64,000 nucleotides of DNA, taken from assembly GCF_001189235.2 (NCBI RefSeq), contig NZ_LFIP02000004.1:434001-498000 (forward strand), read 5' to 3'. Of the stretch, positions 34,805 through 43,862 are shown piece by piece. The DNA comes from Bradyrhizobium embrapense. Lineage in GTDB: Bacteria > Pseudomonadota > Alphaproteobacteria > Rhizobiales > Xanthobacteraceae. The notes under the pieces were generated by a model. The model was not told the DNA's origin, searched no databases, and saw nothing but the letters and a program-made list of their open reading frames with translations. Made by a program: the position numbers and the translations under genes. Within the stretch, counting starts at the first letter, position 1. Each line of letters starts with the position of its first letter.

Positions 34805-35117
34805 GGGAAGAGCTCACACGACGGCAGCCGCTGCTGCCTAGTTTCGATCCGGCCCGCGCTCGTTCGTTGATCTAGATCATAGCACTGTGGCGGGGGCGCT
34901 TGTATCCTTCTTTGTTATCCTCCTGAACAGACGCCGACGCGCCGCTACGGGTTCCGGACCATCGCGCAGACGATCACAGCGGCCATTACCATGCTGATTG
35001 TGATTGAGGCGACTGTTCGCGAAAAAAGCGCAAATCTACTTTTTGCCTTTACCGTCGCTTCAACCCAGGCTTGCTAAGTTCATACGCGCCTTCTCATGCA
35101 ACCAGTGGACCGCACGC
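34805..35117. other. intergenic region with FixK-like box
   Basis: 313 bp between the divergent solute-binding protein and an unknown gene. The main feature is the palindromic TTGATCTAGATCAT at 34867-34880; the rest shows no gene. Confidence 0.5.
34867..34880. promoter_or_regulatory. FixK/FNR-type box (TTGATCTAGATCAT)
   Basis: Matches TTGAT-N4-ATCAA at nine of ten conserved bases. In Bradyrhizobium, FixK2 sites usually lie about 40 bp before the transcription start. Here that would put the start near 34833 on the minus strand, leaving a leader of roughly 30 bases before the solute-binding-protein ATG. Confidence 0.6.
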
Positions 35118-35792
35118 ATGAACGACAATCCGAGTTCGTCTGCCTTCGACGACCGTCAGCTTTGCCTCTGGCTCGCGACTCTTTCGCCCGGTGATCTCTC
35201 GGTAAATGAAGGCGCGGCGGCACGGCCCGGTAGCGCGATGATCACATCGGTGGGCAGCCACAATGATGTGCTGTGGTCACAGATGGAACGCGCAGACTGG
35301 ACACAACGGATCGCGGTCGACGACGTGCCCATGGCGCACCTGGCAAGCAGTTACACCTTCACTGAGACGGGCGCGCGCGCCGTAAAGACGGCAATTGCGG
35401 AGCTTATCAGCCGAAAAGTGCAGCTCATGAGGAACGTCAAGGGCTTCGACGGCAGTGCGCCCGAACGCGTGAGGCAGCTGTGCGGCGTCTTCAGTTGGCT
35501 GGGCCTGAGAGCAATTTCCCTGTTAACGCTTGCGCAGGAAGCGAAGCCGAGGACGAGTGAAGCCCAGGCTCGGCAGCGTGACTGCATCCTGGCACTGGAA
35601 GAGATCCGCAAGGGTGTTTCAATGGCCGGGCTGTACATAGCCGAGGCCATTTCGCGTGGTCCCGACAGCGATATCGGGCAGGACTGCCTCGAGCGGACCA
35701 CCAAAGGCCTGCGCTATGCGGAGCAGTGCCTGATGGAATGGACGGCCGAGATGTATGCTGAACGCCCCGGCAAGCCTTCACTGCTGTCCTGA
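35118..35792 (+). CDS. hypothetical protein, 224 aa
   Basis: Soluble, alpha-helical protein from ATG 35118 (MNDNPSSSAFDDRQLCLWLA). Middle and C-terminal regions are helical: AVKTAIAELISRKVQLMRNV, RQRDCILALEEIRKGVSMAG, CLERTTKGLRYAEQCLMEWT. Four or five Cys residues are spread out. No family recognised and no enzymatic motif seen. Its end is 5 bp from the convergent CPBP gene. Confidence 0.6.
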   Translation: MNDNPSSSAFDDRQLCLWLATLSPGDLSVNEGAAARPGSAMITSVGSHNDVLWSQMERADWTQRIAVDDVPMAHLASSYTFTETGARAVKTAIAELISRKVQLMRNVKGFDGSAPERVRQLCGVFSWLGLRAISLLTLAQEAKPRTSEAQARQRDCILALEEIRKGVSMAGLYIAEAISRGPDSDIGQDCLERTTKGLRYAEQCLMEWTAEMYAERPGKPSLLS

Positions 35793-35797
35793 GCCGA

Positions 35798-36568
35798 TCA
35801 CCCCGCCAGCCACCAGGTCTGGATCGTCGCAGCAAGATTGTTCAGACCGTGCAGCAGAATGGTCAGCCAGGTCGAGCCGGTGCGGAACCGCAGATAACCG
35901 AACAGCAGCCCGATCGACAGCACCTCGCACAGGAAGAACCAGTCGTATTGCAAGTGCATCATGGTCCAGACGACCGACGACAGCAGGATCGCGCCATAGG
36001 GGCCGAGCCTTGATTCCGACCAGCCGCGATAGAGCCAGCCGCGCGCGAACAGTTCCTCCCAGAGCGGTGCGGCCACGGCGAAGGCGATCACCAGAAGCCA
36101 CAGCGCGCTGTGTTCCTGCGCCGATTTCAGCACGTCTCCCATGAAGCCCGGCGCCACCTCGCGGCCTGCGGCGCGGGACACCATGTCCCAGGCGCCGACC
36201 AGCACGATCAGCGCGACGACGCCGATGATCACGTTCTTCCACGATGTCCCGCGCAGCCCGAGGTAATCGGCAAACGGGATCCCGGTCCGTCTGATCGCGA
36301 ACCACAGCGCCAGCAGCACCATCGGCAGACCTGCAAGGACCGAGAGCGAGATCGTCAGACCGTCGGCGACCACGTGGGTGATGCCTCCCGCCGACAGTTC
36401 ACCGCCCTGCGCGATGATGCGGTAGATGACGACCGCGACCTGGCCGACGAACATTGCGACGAAGATCAAGAGACCCCACAGCGCGGTGCCCCAAAACTTC
36501 CAGACCCGCGGCCGGCGCGGCGGCGGTTCGAGAGCCGACGGCGAAGTATCGGGATTGAGTGCGTCCAT
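35798..36568 (-). CDS. CPBP-family intramembrane glutamic protease
   Basis: 256 residues, about eight helices. Motif 1 reads WEELFARGWLYRGW, the EExxxR of CPBP (Abi) proteases, and the His motifs follow as VVWTMMHLQYDW and ILLHGLNNLAA. Members cut proteins within the membrane or confer bacteriocin immunity. I chose ATG 36568 (MDALNPDTSPSA); a 32-codon extension is unlikely. The next gene upstream, an acyl-CoA dehydrogenase, ends 10 bp away. Confidence 0.9.
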   Translation of the reverse strand: MDALNPDTSPSALEPPPRRPRVWKFWGTALWGLLIFVAMFVGQVAVVIYRIIAQGGELSAGGITHVVADGLTISLSVLAGLPMVLLALWFAIRRTGIPFADYLGLRGTSWKNVIIGVVALIVLVGAWDMVSRAAGREVAPGFMGDVLKSAQEHSALWLLVIAFAVAAPLWEELFARGWLYRGWSESRLGPYGAILLSSVVWTMMHLQYDWFFLCEVLSIGLLFGYLRFRTGSTWLTILLHGLNNLAATIQTWWLAG

Positions 36569-36578
36569 CAGCAAACCT

Positions 36579-38222
36579 TCAAGGCAGCGCCCGCGCCAGC
36601 AGCGCGCGCTGATCGGCATCGGAGAGATCCACCGCGCCGTACATGCCGGCGTGGCGTTCGGCAAGCCGGGTCACAGCAAACAACTCGGCGTTTTTCGGCG
36701 CGACCTGGTTGAGCGCAGCGGTAGCGGCCAATAGCGCCAGCTTCTCGACCGCAAGCCGCGCGATGCGCTCGCTGTCCGGCCGGCGGAACGATTGTCCGAT
36801 CGAGGCGACCGCCTCAGCGGCGCCGGGCAGGCCCCTGGTCTCGTCGGCGAGCGCACGCAGCACGGCGAGCGCGGCATCGGCTTCGCGGCCGAGCGCGCGG
36901 AGCACGTCGAGGCACATCACATTGCCGGAGCCCTCCCAGATCGCATTGACCGGCGACTCCCGGTAATGCCGCGCCAGAATGCCCTCCTCGACATAGCCGT
37001 TGCCGCCGAGGCACTCCATCGCCTCGTAGAGGAGGCCGGGAGCGCTCTTGCAGGTCCAGTATTTGATCGCCGGCGTCAGCAGCCGCACATAGGCCGCCTC
37101 GCCCGCGTCAGTGGGCGCGCGATCGAAGGCGCGGCACAGCCGCATCACCAGCGCGATCGACGCCTCGACATGCAGCGCCATGTCGGACAGCACCGCCTGC
37201 ATCAGCGGCTGGTCGACGAGATGCTTCTGGAACACGCTGCGATGCCGCGCGTGATTGAGCGCATGCGCGAGCCCCGAGCGCATCAGGCCGGCGGATGCGA
37301 TCGCGCAATCCTGCCGCGTCAGCTGCACCATCTGGATGATGGTGCGGATGCCCTTGCCCTGCTCGCCGATCAGTTCGGCATGAGCGCCATGGAATTCGAC
37401 TTCCGAGGAGGCATTGGAGCGGTTGCCGAGCTTGTCCTTCAGGCGCTGGAAGTGGATCGCATTGACGGTGCCGTCGGGCGCAAAGCGCGGCATGAAGAAA
37501 CAGCTCAAGCCATCCTTGGTCTGCGCCAGCACCAGGAACGCGTCGCACATCGGCGCCGACATGAACCATTTGTGCCCGGTGATGCGATAGCCATCGCCGT
37601 CGCGCTCGGCGCGCGTCATGTTGGCGCGCACATCGGTGCCGCCCTGCTTCTCGGTCATGCCCATGCCGAGCGTCATGCCGCGCTTGGTCCACCACGGCGC
37701 AAAACCCGGGTCGTAGGCGCGCGTTCCGATCACCGGCATCGTCTTCGCCAGGATGTCCGGCTGCGAGGCCAGCGCCGCGACCGAGGCGCGGGTCATCGTG
37801 ATCGGGCAGAGATGACCGGTCTCGACTTGCGAGGCGATATAGAACCTTGCCGCGCGCACCACCTCGGCCGCGCCGCCAGCCGGCTTGCCGTCCATGGTCC
37901 AGGTCGAATTGTGCACGCCGGCATGCGCCGAGTGCGCCATCAACTCGTGATAGGCCGGATGAAACTCGACCTCGTCGCGGCGATTGCCTCTGGCATCGAA
38001 GGTGCGCAGTTTCGGCTGGTTCTCGTTGGCAATGCGGCCGCGCTCCGCCATGGCGGCGGAACCCCAATGCTTGCCGAAATCCGACAGCTCGGCGGTGGCC
38101 GCGGCGGCGCCATTGGCGGCAACAGCCGCGACCAGCGGCGCATCCGTCGTGAACAGGTCGATATCCCAAAACGGCGGCGACTGGTTGAGCACGTCGTGGG
38201 TGGCAAACGGAGCCTTCGTCAT
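36579..38222 (-). CDS. AidB-like acyl-CoA dehydrogenase
   Basis: FAD flavoprotein of about 547 residues from ATG 38222 (MTKAPFATHDVLNQSPPFWD), matching AidB in length and in its N-terminal NQSPP box. GMTEKQGGTDVRANMTRAER and KWFMSAPMCDAFLVLAQTKD carry the FAD/substrate region; ECLGGNGYVEEGILARHYRE is the signature near the C-terminus. AidB protects DNA under alkylation stress in E. coli and has weak isovaleryl-CoA dehydrogenase activity. Confidence 0.9.
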   Translation of the reverse strand: MTKAPFATHDVLNQSPPFWDIDLFTTDAPLVAAVAANGAAAATAELSDFGKHWGSAAMAERGRIANENQPKLRTFDARGNRRDEVEFHPAYHELMAHSAHAGVHNSTWTMDGKPAGGAAEVVRAARFYIASQVETGHLCPITMTRASVAALASQPDILAKTMPVIGTRAYDPGFAPWWTKRGMTLGMGMTEKQGGTDVRANMTRAERDGDGYRITGHKWFMSAPMCDAFLVLAQTKDGLSCFFMPRFAPDGTVNAIHFQRLKDKLGNRSNASSEVEFHGAHAELIGEQGKGIRTIIQMVQLTRQDCAIASAGLMRSGLAHALNHARHRSVFQKHLVDQPLMQAVLSDMALHVEASIALVMRLCRAFDRAPTDAGEAAYVRLLTPAIKYWTCKSAPGLLYEAMECLGGNGYVEEGILARHYRESPVNAIWEGSGNVMCLDVLRALGREADAALAVLRALADETRGLPGAAEAVASIGQSFRRPDSERIARLAVEKLALLAATAALNQVAPKNAELFAVTRLAERHAGMYGAVDLSDADQRALLARALP

Positions 38223-38676
38223 GGTCGCCTCGGCAATGGGTCTCGCTGCGCGCTTGGTCAAGCGGACGGTCGCGACCACGGGCTATTCGTCGCGCATTGG
38301 AATCGGGCGATCATAGCCCGCAAGGAGGCGCCGGGCAGCGAAAAATGCGGCTTCTGCCGGGCTGCCAGTTCCTGAATTGGGCTGATTTGCCCCACGATGC
38401 CCGGGCAATGCCGGTGCAATATCGGCGTCGCCATGGCCCGGAAAGCCGCGAGCGCATTTGACCTCGACTGACCGCCCGCCCCTGCAGTTGGAACCAGCTC
38501 TCCGGCTTGGAGACCACCTCTCTCGTGGTGCATCGTTCTTGCTGCATTTTTCATCGCCGCATTTTTGGCAGCAACCAAATGCGGTCAGCATTGTTGCAGT
38601 CGCTAACCGGCGCCGCGAAAAACAGTCCGCCAACAAGAAGTGCGCTTCCAGGGCCCTCCCGACCGAGAGAGAATTG
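38223..38676. other. 454-bp intergenic region before the glucan-synthesis operon
   Basis: No credible gene. Presumably holds the promoter of the plus-strand operon starting at 38677. A CCGCATTT/AAATGCGG inverted repeat at 38557-38584 lies about 93 bp before that start. Confidence 0.5.
38557..38584. promoter_or_regulatory. inverted repeat CCGCATTT-N12-AAATGCGG
   Basis: Perfect 8-bp arms upstream of the glucan operon. Could be an operator or a small hairpin near the promoter. No regulator gene adjoins to test it against. Confidence 0.4.
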
Positions 38677-40137
38677 ATGATTGACAGATCCGAAACCCGC
38701 GGCACCGTGCGGAAACATCAGGGAATACTGAGAATATCCGCGGTCGCCGTGGCGGGATTGCTGTCTGTCCTGATGCTGACAGCGGTAGCGCCGCCGATCA
38801 TTGCAGACCAGTCCGATCGCGCCGTAGTCAACGCACCCGTTACGCTTCTGACGGCGCCAATCAGTGGCGAAATCGATTCGTTGACGGCGCTTCCGGGCCA
38901 CGACGTCCGCGATGGCGACACGCTGGCGCAAATCAGCAATCCAAGACTTGATCGCTGGACCCTCATCTCGTTGCAGGAAAAGGCGTCCGACGCACGGCGG
39001 AAGCTCGATGCGACGCGCTCAAAATACGACTCGGACGTCAACTATGTTTCGTCGCTCGACGGCGAGCTCGCTGACCAGACAAACCAGCTCAAGGGCCAAT
39101 TCCAGTCGCAGATCGAGGAACTCCGCGCCCGCGTAGCTCAATCCAACGCCGCGACAAGTGAAAAGAAAGCCTTGGTCGACCGACAGAGCAATATGGTGAC
39201 ACGCAATGCCGCGAGCATGGACATGCTCAGGCCGACGACCCAGCAATATGCTGCGGCGATGCATGGCGCGGACGCAGAAATAGCCAAGCTCAACCAAAAA
39301 ACGGCACAGCTCAACGCCCTGAGCAAGGGCATCTATATCGGCGACGAGTTGGTTGCGCTCAACAATCTGGCTCAGAAGCGCAGGGACATCGATCTGGACG
39401 CCAAGCGGATGAAAATCGAGGAAAGGCAGCAAATCGCGGTGCTTGCCGACCTGGAGCACCTGATCGACGCCGAACAAAAACGGCTGGCAACTTTGGCCGA
39501 CGCCAAAGTCCTTGCGCGCGGCCAGGGCAAGGTATTGACCGTCGGCGCCGCGGTGGGACGACACGTGAGCGCCGGTGATACGATCAGCTCCGTCATCAAC
39601 TGTGACAAGCGCTTTGTTGTCGCCATCTTCTCCTACCGGCAGGGCCAGAGCATGACGCCCGGCACGCGCGTCCGCATCGACGGGAGTTCGTTGCGATCCG
39701 GCCTCGTCACTGCGGTTGTGCCGAAGACCAGCGACAAGACCGATGAACGCTTTGCCGTTCCGTTCCCGCAAACCGAGCGGCGCGAACTCTATGCCATCAT
39801 CACCCCGGACGCGGCGAACGACGACGGACCGGCGCAGCAAGCAGCCACGGCGGAGGCGTCAGCCTGTCCGGTCGGCCAATGGGTGACGGTGACGCGCGAG
39901 AATGGTGTCGTCCCCTCGATGTCGGTCACGTGGCGACGGCTCGGCCATTTCGTCGCTTCGTGGATCCGGGACGACGCAGGCACCGTCAACGCCGCGCAGA
40001 GCACGTCATCGGACGCGGAGGCTCGGCGTACTGGCATCGCTCGTCTGAACGATGCATTCCGGGCCTCGCAACCGCAGCAGCAGCCAACGGCCGATGAGAA
40101 TGGGTCGCCCGGAACTCGTACCCTCGTATCGCGATGA
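38677..40137 (+). CDS. HlyD-like membrane-fusion protein of glucan operon (CrdA/BgsB-like)
   Basis: 486 residues from ATG 38677, which follows GAGAGA. One N-terminal helix (SAVAVAGLLSVLMLTAVAPP, about 20-40) anchors a periplasmic body. A biotinyl-lipoyl-like half (VTLLTAPISGEIDSLTALPG, then HDVRDGDTLAQISNPRLD) is followed by a long coiled-coil hairpin (about 95-285), the second lipoyl half (GQGKVLTVGAAVGRHVSAGD) and a beta domain. This is the adaptor architecture of HlyD/Alg44. Its stop overlaps the next gene by 4 bp. In curdlan and mixed-linkage glucan systems a similar protein assists export. Confidence 0.82.
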   Translation: MIDRSETRGTVRKHQGILRISAVAVAGLLSVLMLTAVAPPIIADQSDRAVVNAPVTLLTAPISGEIDSLTALPGHDVRDGDTLAQISNPRLDRWTLISLQEKASDARRKLDATRSKYDSDVNYVSSLDGELADQTNQLKGQFQSQIEELRARVAQSNAATSEKKALVDRQSNMVTRNAASMDMLRPTTQQYAAAMHGADAEIAKLNQKTAQLNALSKGIYIGDELVALNNLAQKRRDIDLDAKRMKIEERQQIAVLADLEHLIDAEQKRLATLADAKVLARGQGKVLTVGAAVGRHVSAGDTISSVINCDKRFVVAIFSYRQGQSMTPGTRVRIDGSSLRSGLVTAVVPKTSDKTDERFAVPFPQTERRELYAIITPDAANDDGPAQQAATAEASACPVGQWVTVTRENGVVPSMSVTWRRLGHFVASWIRDDAGTVNAAQSTSSDAEARRTGIARLNDAFRASQPQQQPTADENGSPGTRTLVSR

Positions 40138-41354
40138 AGTCTGCCATCGTGATGACGCTATGCGCGGTCGTCCTCGGCGCGCCCGGAGCCGGCCACACAA
40201 CCCCAACCGCAAACGCCTTCTGCGCTGGGTTGAAAAGGGCGGTCGCCCCGCGCGCAAGCGCGGCCGACGCGGTTTTCATCCGCAGTTATGACCCCGGCAC
40301 GGATGAAGCGGCGCTTCCGGCGGGTCTCGCAACGACGGCGTTCGTCTACGATAACGCACTCGTCGCCATTGCGCTGATCGCGTGCGGCAACGTGTCGGAT
40401 GCAAGACCGATCGGCAACGCGCTGAGCCGCGCCGTTGGCAAGGACCGCAGCTTCGACGATGGCCGCGTGCGCAATGCCTATCGTGCCGGCGCGGTGAACA
40501 AGGTCGCTCCCGATCTGCCGGGCTGGTGGGATGGACATGCCAATATCTGGGCGGAGGACGCGGCACAGGACGGCACCTCGACCGGAAACGTTGCCTGGGC
40601 CGCATTGGCATTGCTGACGCTGCATCAGGCAACCGGGGATCCTCAATACCTCGCCGACGCAAGGCGCTTGATCGACTGGGTGATCGACACGACCGCTTCC
40701 CAGGACGGCTTTTACGGCGGCTTTCACGGCTATGATCCGAAGCAGGTCAAGCTCACCTGGATGTCGACCGAGCACAACGCCGATGTTCACGCCGCCGCGC
40801 GCTGGCTGTTTCGCCTGACCGGCGACCCGAAATACGACGGCGCTGCTGGACAGGCCAAGCGTCTGCTCGATCGCGCCTTTCGCGGCGATCATTTCCTGCT
40901 CGGGACCAAGCCTGACGGCAGCCTTGCGGACGAAGGTCTGCTCGCGCTCGACGCCCAGCTTTGGCCCTGGATGGCAATTCCTGAATCGCTCCCGGCATGG
41001 AAGAGCACGCTCGGTTTCGCGAAAGCTCACCTCGGGGTCGATGGCGGCTTTGACTTCAACGGCGATCGCGACGGCCTCTGGGTAGAGGGCACGGCGCAGG
41101 CCGCCCTGGCCTACCGGATCGTCGGCGACACCCGCGAAAGCGATCGGCTGCTGGGCAACCTGAAGGCGGACCAGACGTCGTCCGGCCTGCTCAACGCCGC
41201 GCGTCCGGCGCGACTGACGACGGGATTGTCGATCGATCCAACCGGCGGCGTTCCGGACTTTTTCTATTATCGCCGCCCGCATCTCGGCGCGACGGCGTGG
41301 GCCGCGCTGGCTGAAACAGGCTGGAATCCGTTCACGGGGAAGAGGATACGCTGA
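40134..41354 (+). CDS. exported six-hairpin glycosidase-like protein of glucan operon (CrdC-like?)
   Basis: 406 residues with a signal peptide (MKSAIVMTLCAVVLGAPGAG). The rest reads as an (alpha/alpha)6 toroid of sugar-active enzymes: LATTAFVYDNALVAIALIAC, NVAWAALALLTLHQATGDPQ, YLADARRLIDWVID and EGTAQAALAYRIVGDTRE. The acid residues for catalysis cannot be named with certainty. It overlaps its neighbours by 4 bp and 1 bp, so all three are translationally coupled. Likely trims or guides the polymer in the periplasm; calling it CrdC-like is by operon position only. Confidence 0.75.
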   Translation: MKSAIVMTLCAVVLGAPGAGHTTPTANAFCAGLKRAVAPRASAADAVFIRSYDPGTDEAALPAGLATTAFVYDNALVAIALIACGNVSDARPIGNALSRAVGKDRSFDDGRVRNAYRAGAVNKVAPDLPGWWDGHANIWAEDAAQDGTSTGNVAWAALALLTLHQATGDPQYLADARRLIDWVIDTTASQDGFYGGFHGYDPKQVKLTWMSTEHNADVHAAARWLFRLTGDPKYDGAAGQAKRLLDRAFRGDHFLLGTKPDGSLADEGLLALDAQLWPWMAIPESLPAWKSTLGFAKAHLGVDGGFDFNGDRDGLWVEGTAQAALAYRIVGDTRESDRLLGNLKADQTSSGLLNAARPARLTTGLSIDPTGGVPDFFYYRRPHLGATAWAALAETGWNPFTGKRIR

Positions 41355-43330
41355 TGTTTCCGACTGCCGCTGATAATTCATCGATCCTGGCCATCGACAT
41401 CGGAATTTTGCTCGGGCTTCTGGTCATGGCGCGACTGCTGGAGCCGCTGCGCGCCGGCCACCGTATCCTGTTCGGGGCGACGACGGCGGCCCTTCTGACC
41501 GTTTACGCGCTGTGGCGGTGGAACGACACGCTGCCGCCATTTGAGTGGTCGGCGCAAAGTCTCTGGCCGCGACTCTTCATTGCATTCGAGTTGCTTGCGA
41601 TCCTCTACACGCTGATATCGATCGTCATCCTGTTCCGCAGCACCGACCGCACCGCGCAGGCCGACGCTTCACAACAGCTTTTGGCTTCGGAAGATCGCAA
41701 TCCGGCCGTCGACGTCTTCATCTGTACCTATGACGAACCACTCGAAATCCTCGAGCGATCGATCCTGAGCGCACTGGCGCTCGACTATGCCCATGCGACG
41801 GTCTGGGTGCTCGATGATACGAGACGCGACTGGCTGCGGGACTATTGCGACCGGGTCGGCGCGCGTTACCTGACGCGGCCCGATAACAAGGGCGCCAAGG
41901 CCGGCAATCTCAATAACGGATTGATCGCAACCGCTCGAGCGACAAATGCGCCTGTCATTCTGGTGCTCGATGCGGATTTCGCGCCACGGCGGGATTTCCT
42001 GAAGCGCACGATCGGCGTGCTGCTGTCCGATCCGGGGGTTGCGATCGTGCAGACCCCGCAATTCTACTACAACGCTGATCCGATCCAACACAATCTGCTG
42101 GCGGAAAAGAGCTGGGTCGACGATCAACGGTTATTTTTCGACATCTTTCAACCGGCCAAGGATGCGTGGGGCTGCGCATTCTGCGTCGGCACCTCCTTTA
42201 TCGTTCGCCGTGACCGTCTGGATGAGATCGGCGGCTTTCCCGACCAGGCCGTCTCGGAGGATATCAATCTCACCTACACCATGCTGGCGCACGGCTATCG
42301 CACGGCCTGGCTCAACGAGCCGCTCAGTTTCGGACTTTCAGCCGAAGGCATTCCGGAATATGTCACTCAGCGAGCTCGCTGGTGCCTCGGCACCATCCAG
42401 GTCGCATTGCTGCGCAACGGACCGCTATTTGGCCGCGGCTTCCGCTTCACCGAGCGCTGGCACTATCTGCACGGCGTGCTGAACTGGCTCTCCAAGCCGT
42501 TCATGGTACTGCTGTTGATCGCGCCGACCATCTATTGGTTCGGCGGGCTACCCGCGTTCGAGGCCGACTATCAGTCCTTCCTGCGCTACGGCATGCCGGC
42601 CCTGCTCGGGCAAATCGTCTACATGAGCTGGATATCGCGCGCGCGGACGCTGCCCTTGTTCATGGAGGCGACGCATGCCGTCACCTGCTTTGCGGTGACC
42701 GCAACCCTGTTCACCGCCATGGTCAAGCCATTCGGACGCCCCTTCAAAATCACCGACAAGGGAGGCGATCGATCGGCGCCGCGGGTTCACTGGAAGCTTG
42801 CCGCCATCTTTGGGCTGATCGCGGCGAGCTCCGCCGCCAGCATCATATGGGAGTTCATCTCCCCCTACGCCGCCGACGAAATCTCCTCTCTCGATTTCTT
42901 CAACCTGTTGTGGGCGGCCATCGCGATGTTGATCGCCTTCATCGCGTTTCTGGTCTGCTTCGAAGTGCCGCGTTCCGGTCCTATGTTCGAGACGGACGAG
43001 TTCGTCTGGCTCGCCGGCGAAGGAAAAATCCTTTCGTGCCGGCTGCTCGCAATATCGCCGTCCTCGGTGCGGCTCGCGGGCGCTGCTGGCGAGACGCTCG
43101 AGCTTGCCGGCTGGCACTATAGAATTCACCTGGAGGGCTTGGGATGGACCGACATGTCCATGGTCTCGCGATCCGGCCGCACGGTGCTGGCGCGCCTTGA
43201 GCCGAGTGCCGAACAGTATCAGCGTCTGGTGGTGCGGCTTTTCAGCGCGTCCCAAAATAACGTTGCCAGTGTCGCCAGTCTTCGCGGCACTCTGGCCGGG
43301 CTGCTGCGCCGCGGGTTCATTGGCGTTTAG
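41354..43330 (+). CDS. processive family-2 glycosyltransferase (curdlan/mixed-linkage beta-glucan synthase-like)
   Basis: 658 residues. Three N-terminal helices (about 11-94), a cytoplasmic GT-A domain and about five helices after it. All processive-synthase motifs are there: D127 in TYDEP, DAD 206-208, the catalytic base D303 in SEDINL, and QRARW at 339-343. FKITDKGG (near 465-475) matches the gating-loop motif of BcsA. After the last helix (about 537) about 120 residues remain that resemble PilZ but lack its RxxxR. Length fits CrdS and BgsA better than cellulose synthase. The product is predicted to be a beta-glucan; linkage type cannot be read. Confidence 0.88.
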   Translation: MFPTAADNSSILAIDIGILLGLLVMARLLEPLRAGHRILFGATTAALLTVYALWRWNDTLPPFEWSAQSLWPRLFIAFELLAILYTLISIVILFRSTDRTAQADASQQLLASEDRNPAVDVFICTYDEPLEILERSILSALALDYAHATVWVLDDTRRDWLRDYCDRVGARYLTRPDNKGAKAGNLNNGLIATARATNAPVILVLDADFAPRRDFLKRTIGVLLSDPGVAIVQTPQFYYNADPIQHNLLAEKSWVDDQRLFFDIFQPAKDAWGCAFCVGTSFIVRRDRLDEIGGFPDQAVSEDINLTYTMLAHGYRTAWLNEPLSFGLSAEGIPEYVTQRARWCLGTIQVALLRNGPLFGRGFRFTERWHYLHGVLNWLSKPFMVLLLIAPTIYWFGGLPAFEADYQSFLRYGMPALLGQIVYMSWISRARTLPLFMEATHAVTCFAVTATLFTAMVKPFGRPFKITDKGGDRSAPRVHWKLAAIFGLIAASSAASIIWEFISPYAADEISSLDFFNLLWAAIAMLIAFIAFLVCFEVPRSGPMFETDEFVWLAGEGKILSCRLLAISPSSVRLAGAAGETLELAGWHYRIHLEGLGWTDMSMVSRSGRTVLARLEPSAEQYQRLVVRLFSASQNNVASVASLRGTLAGLLRRGFIGV

Positions 43331-43827
43331 TTGAGCGTGCGCCGGGCCGTCGTCGGATTGATCAATCCCTGCGCTAGATGCTTCCGTGGCTCGGCGCGGT
43401 CGCGACCGAGCCGCCGGTCCAGCCAATCGTTGGCGCGGGTTCTATTGGCCTCTTTCAGGGACGCCTGCACCGGAAAGATGTCGCCGGCGTGCAGCGGCCG
43501 GTCATACGGATAGGCCGCCAGTTGCAGGTTCGATTCATGCGCGGCCCCGTCCGCCGGAGAGATGTAGGCAAACCGGATCTCGATCTTGTGCTTGATGTCG
43601 GCGCCCTGCCATTTCGGATGATGGCGCGCCAGCAGCTCGACGAGCTCGCAGGGCAACAGATCGGAGGTCGAGCTCCGATTGCCCTCGGTCCTCTCCATGT
43701 AGCATTGCTCCTTGACGCTGCTGACGCGCGCGTCGATCGGACGGAAGTTCACCCGCTTGTCGAGCTCGATATAGGCATAGAGGCCCGCGACGCCGATGGC
43801 GATCATTCCGTAGAGGCCCAGGCGCAT
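43327..43827 (-). CDS. small membrane-anchored protein (tandem paralogue A), unknown
   Basis: 166 residues from ATG 43827 with an N-terminal helix (MRLGLYGMIAIGVAGLYAYI). The globular part has DARVSSVKEQCYMERTEGN, HHPKWQGADIKHKIEIRFAY, HAGDIFPVQASLKEANRTR. It shares its whole pattern with the next gene upstream. Two Cys (QCY and LPCE) are conserved in both. A C-terminal Arg-rich tail of about 30 residues is extra. Convergent with the glucan synthase, overlapping by 4 bp. No family name. Confidence 0.72.
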   Translation of the reverse strand: MRLGLYGMIAIGVAGLYAYIELDKRVNFRPIDARVSSVKEQCYMERTEGNRSSTSDLLPCELVELLARHHPKWQGADIKHKIEIRFAYISPADGAAHESNLQLAAYPYDRPLHAGDIFPVQASLKEANRTRANDWLDRRLGRDRAEPRKHLAQGLINPTTARRTLN

Positions 43828-43862
43828 GGTTGAACTCCAATCCTCCCGAACCGACGCGACGA

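Noticed and set aside
40134..41354. calling the middle glucan-operon gene an endoglucanase outright
   Set aside because: The toroid fold pattern is clear but catalytic acids cannot be placed, and family GH8 or GH88 marks are not evident.
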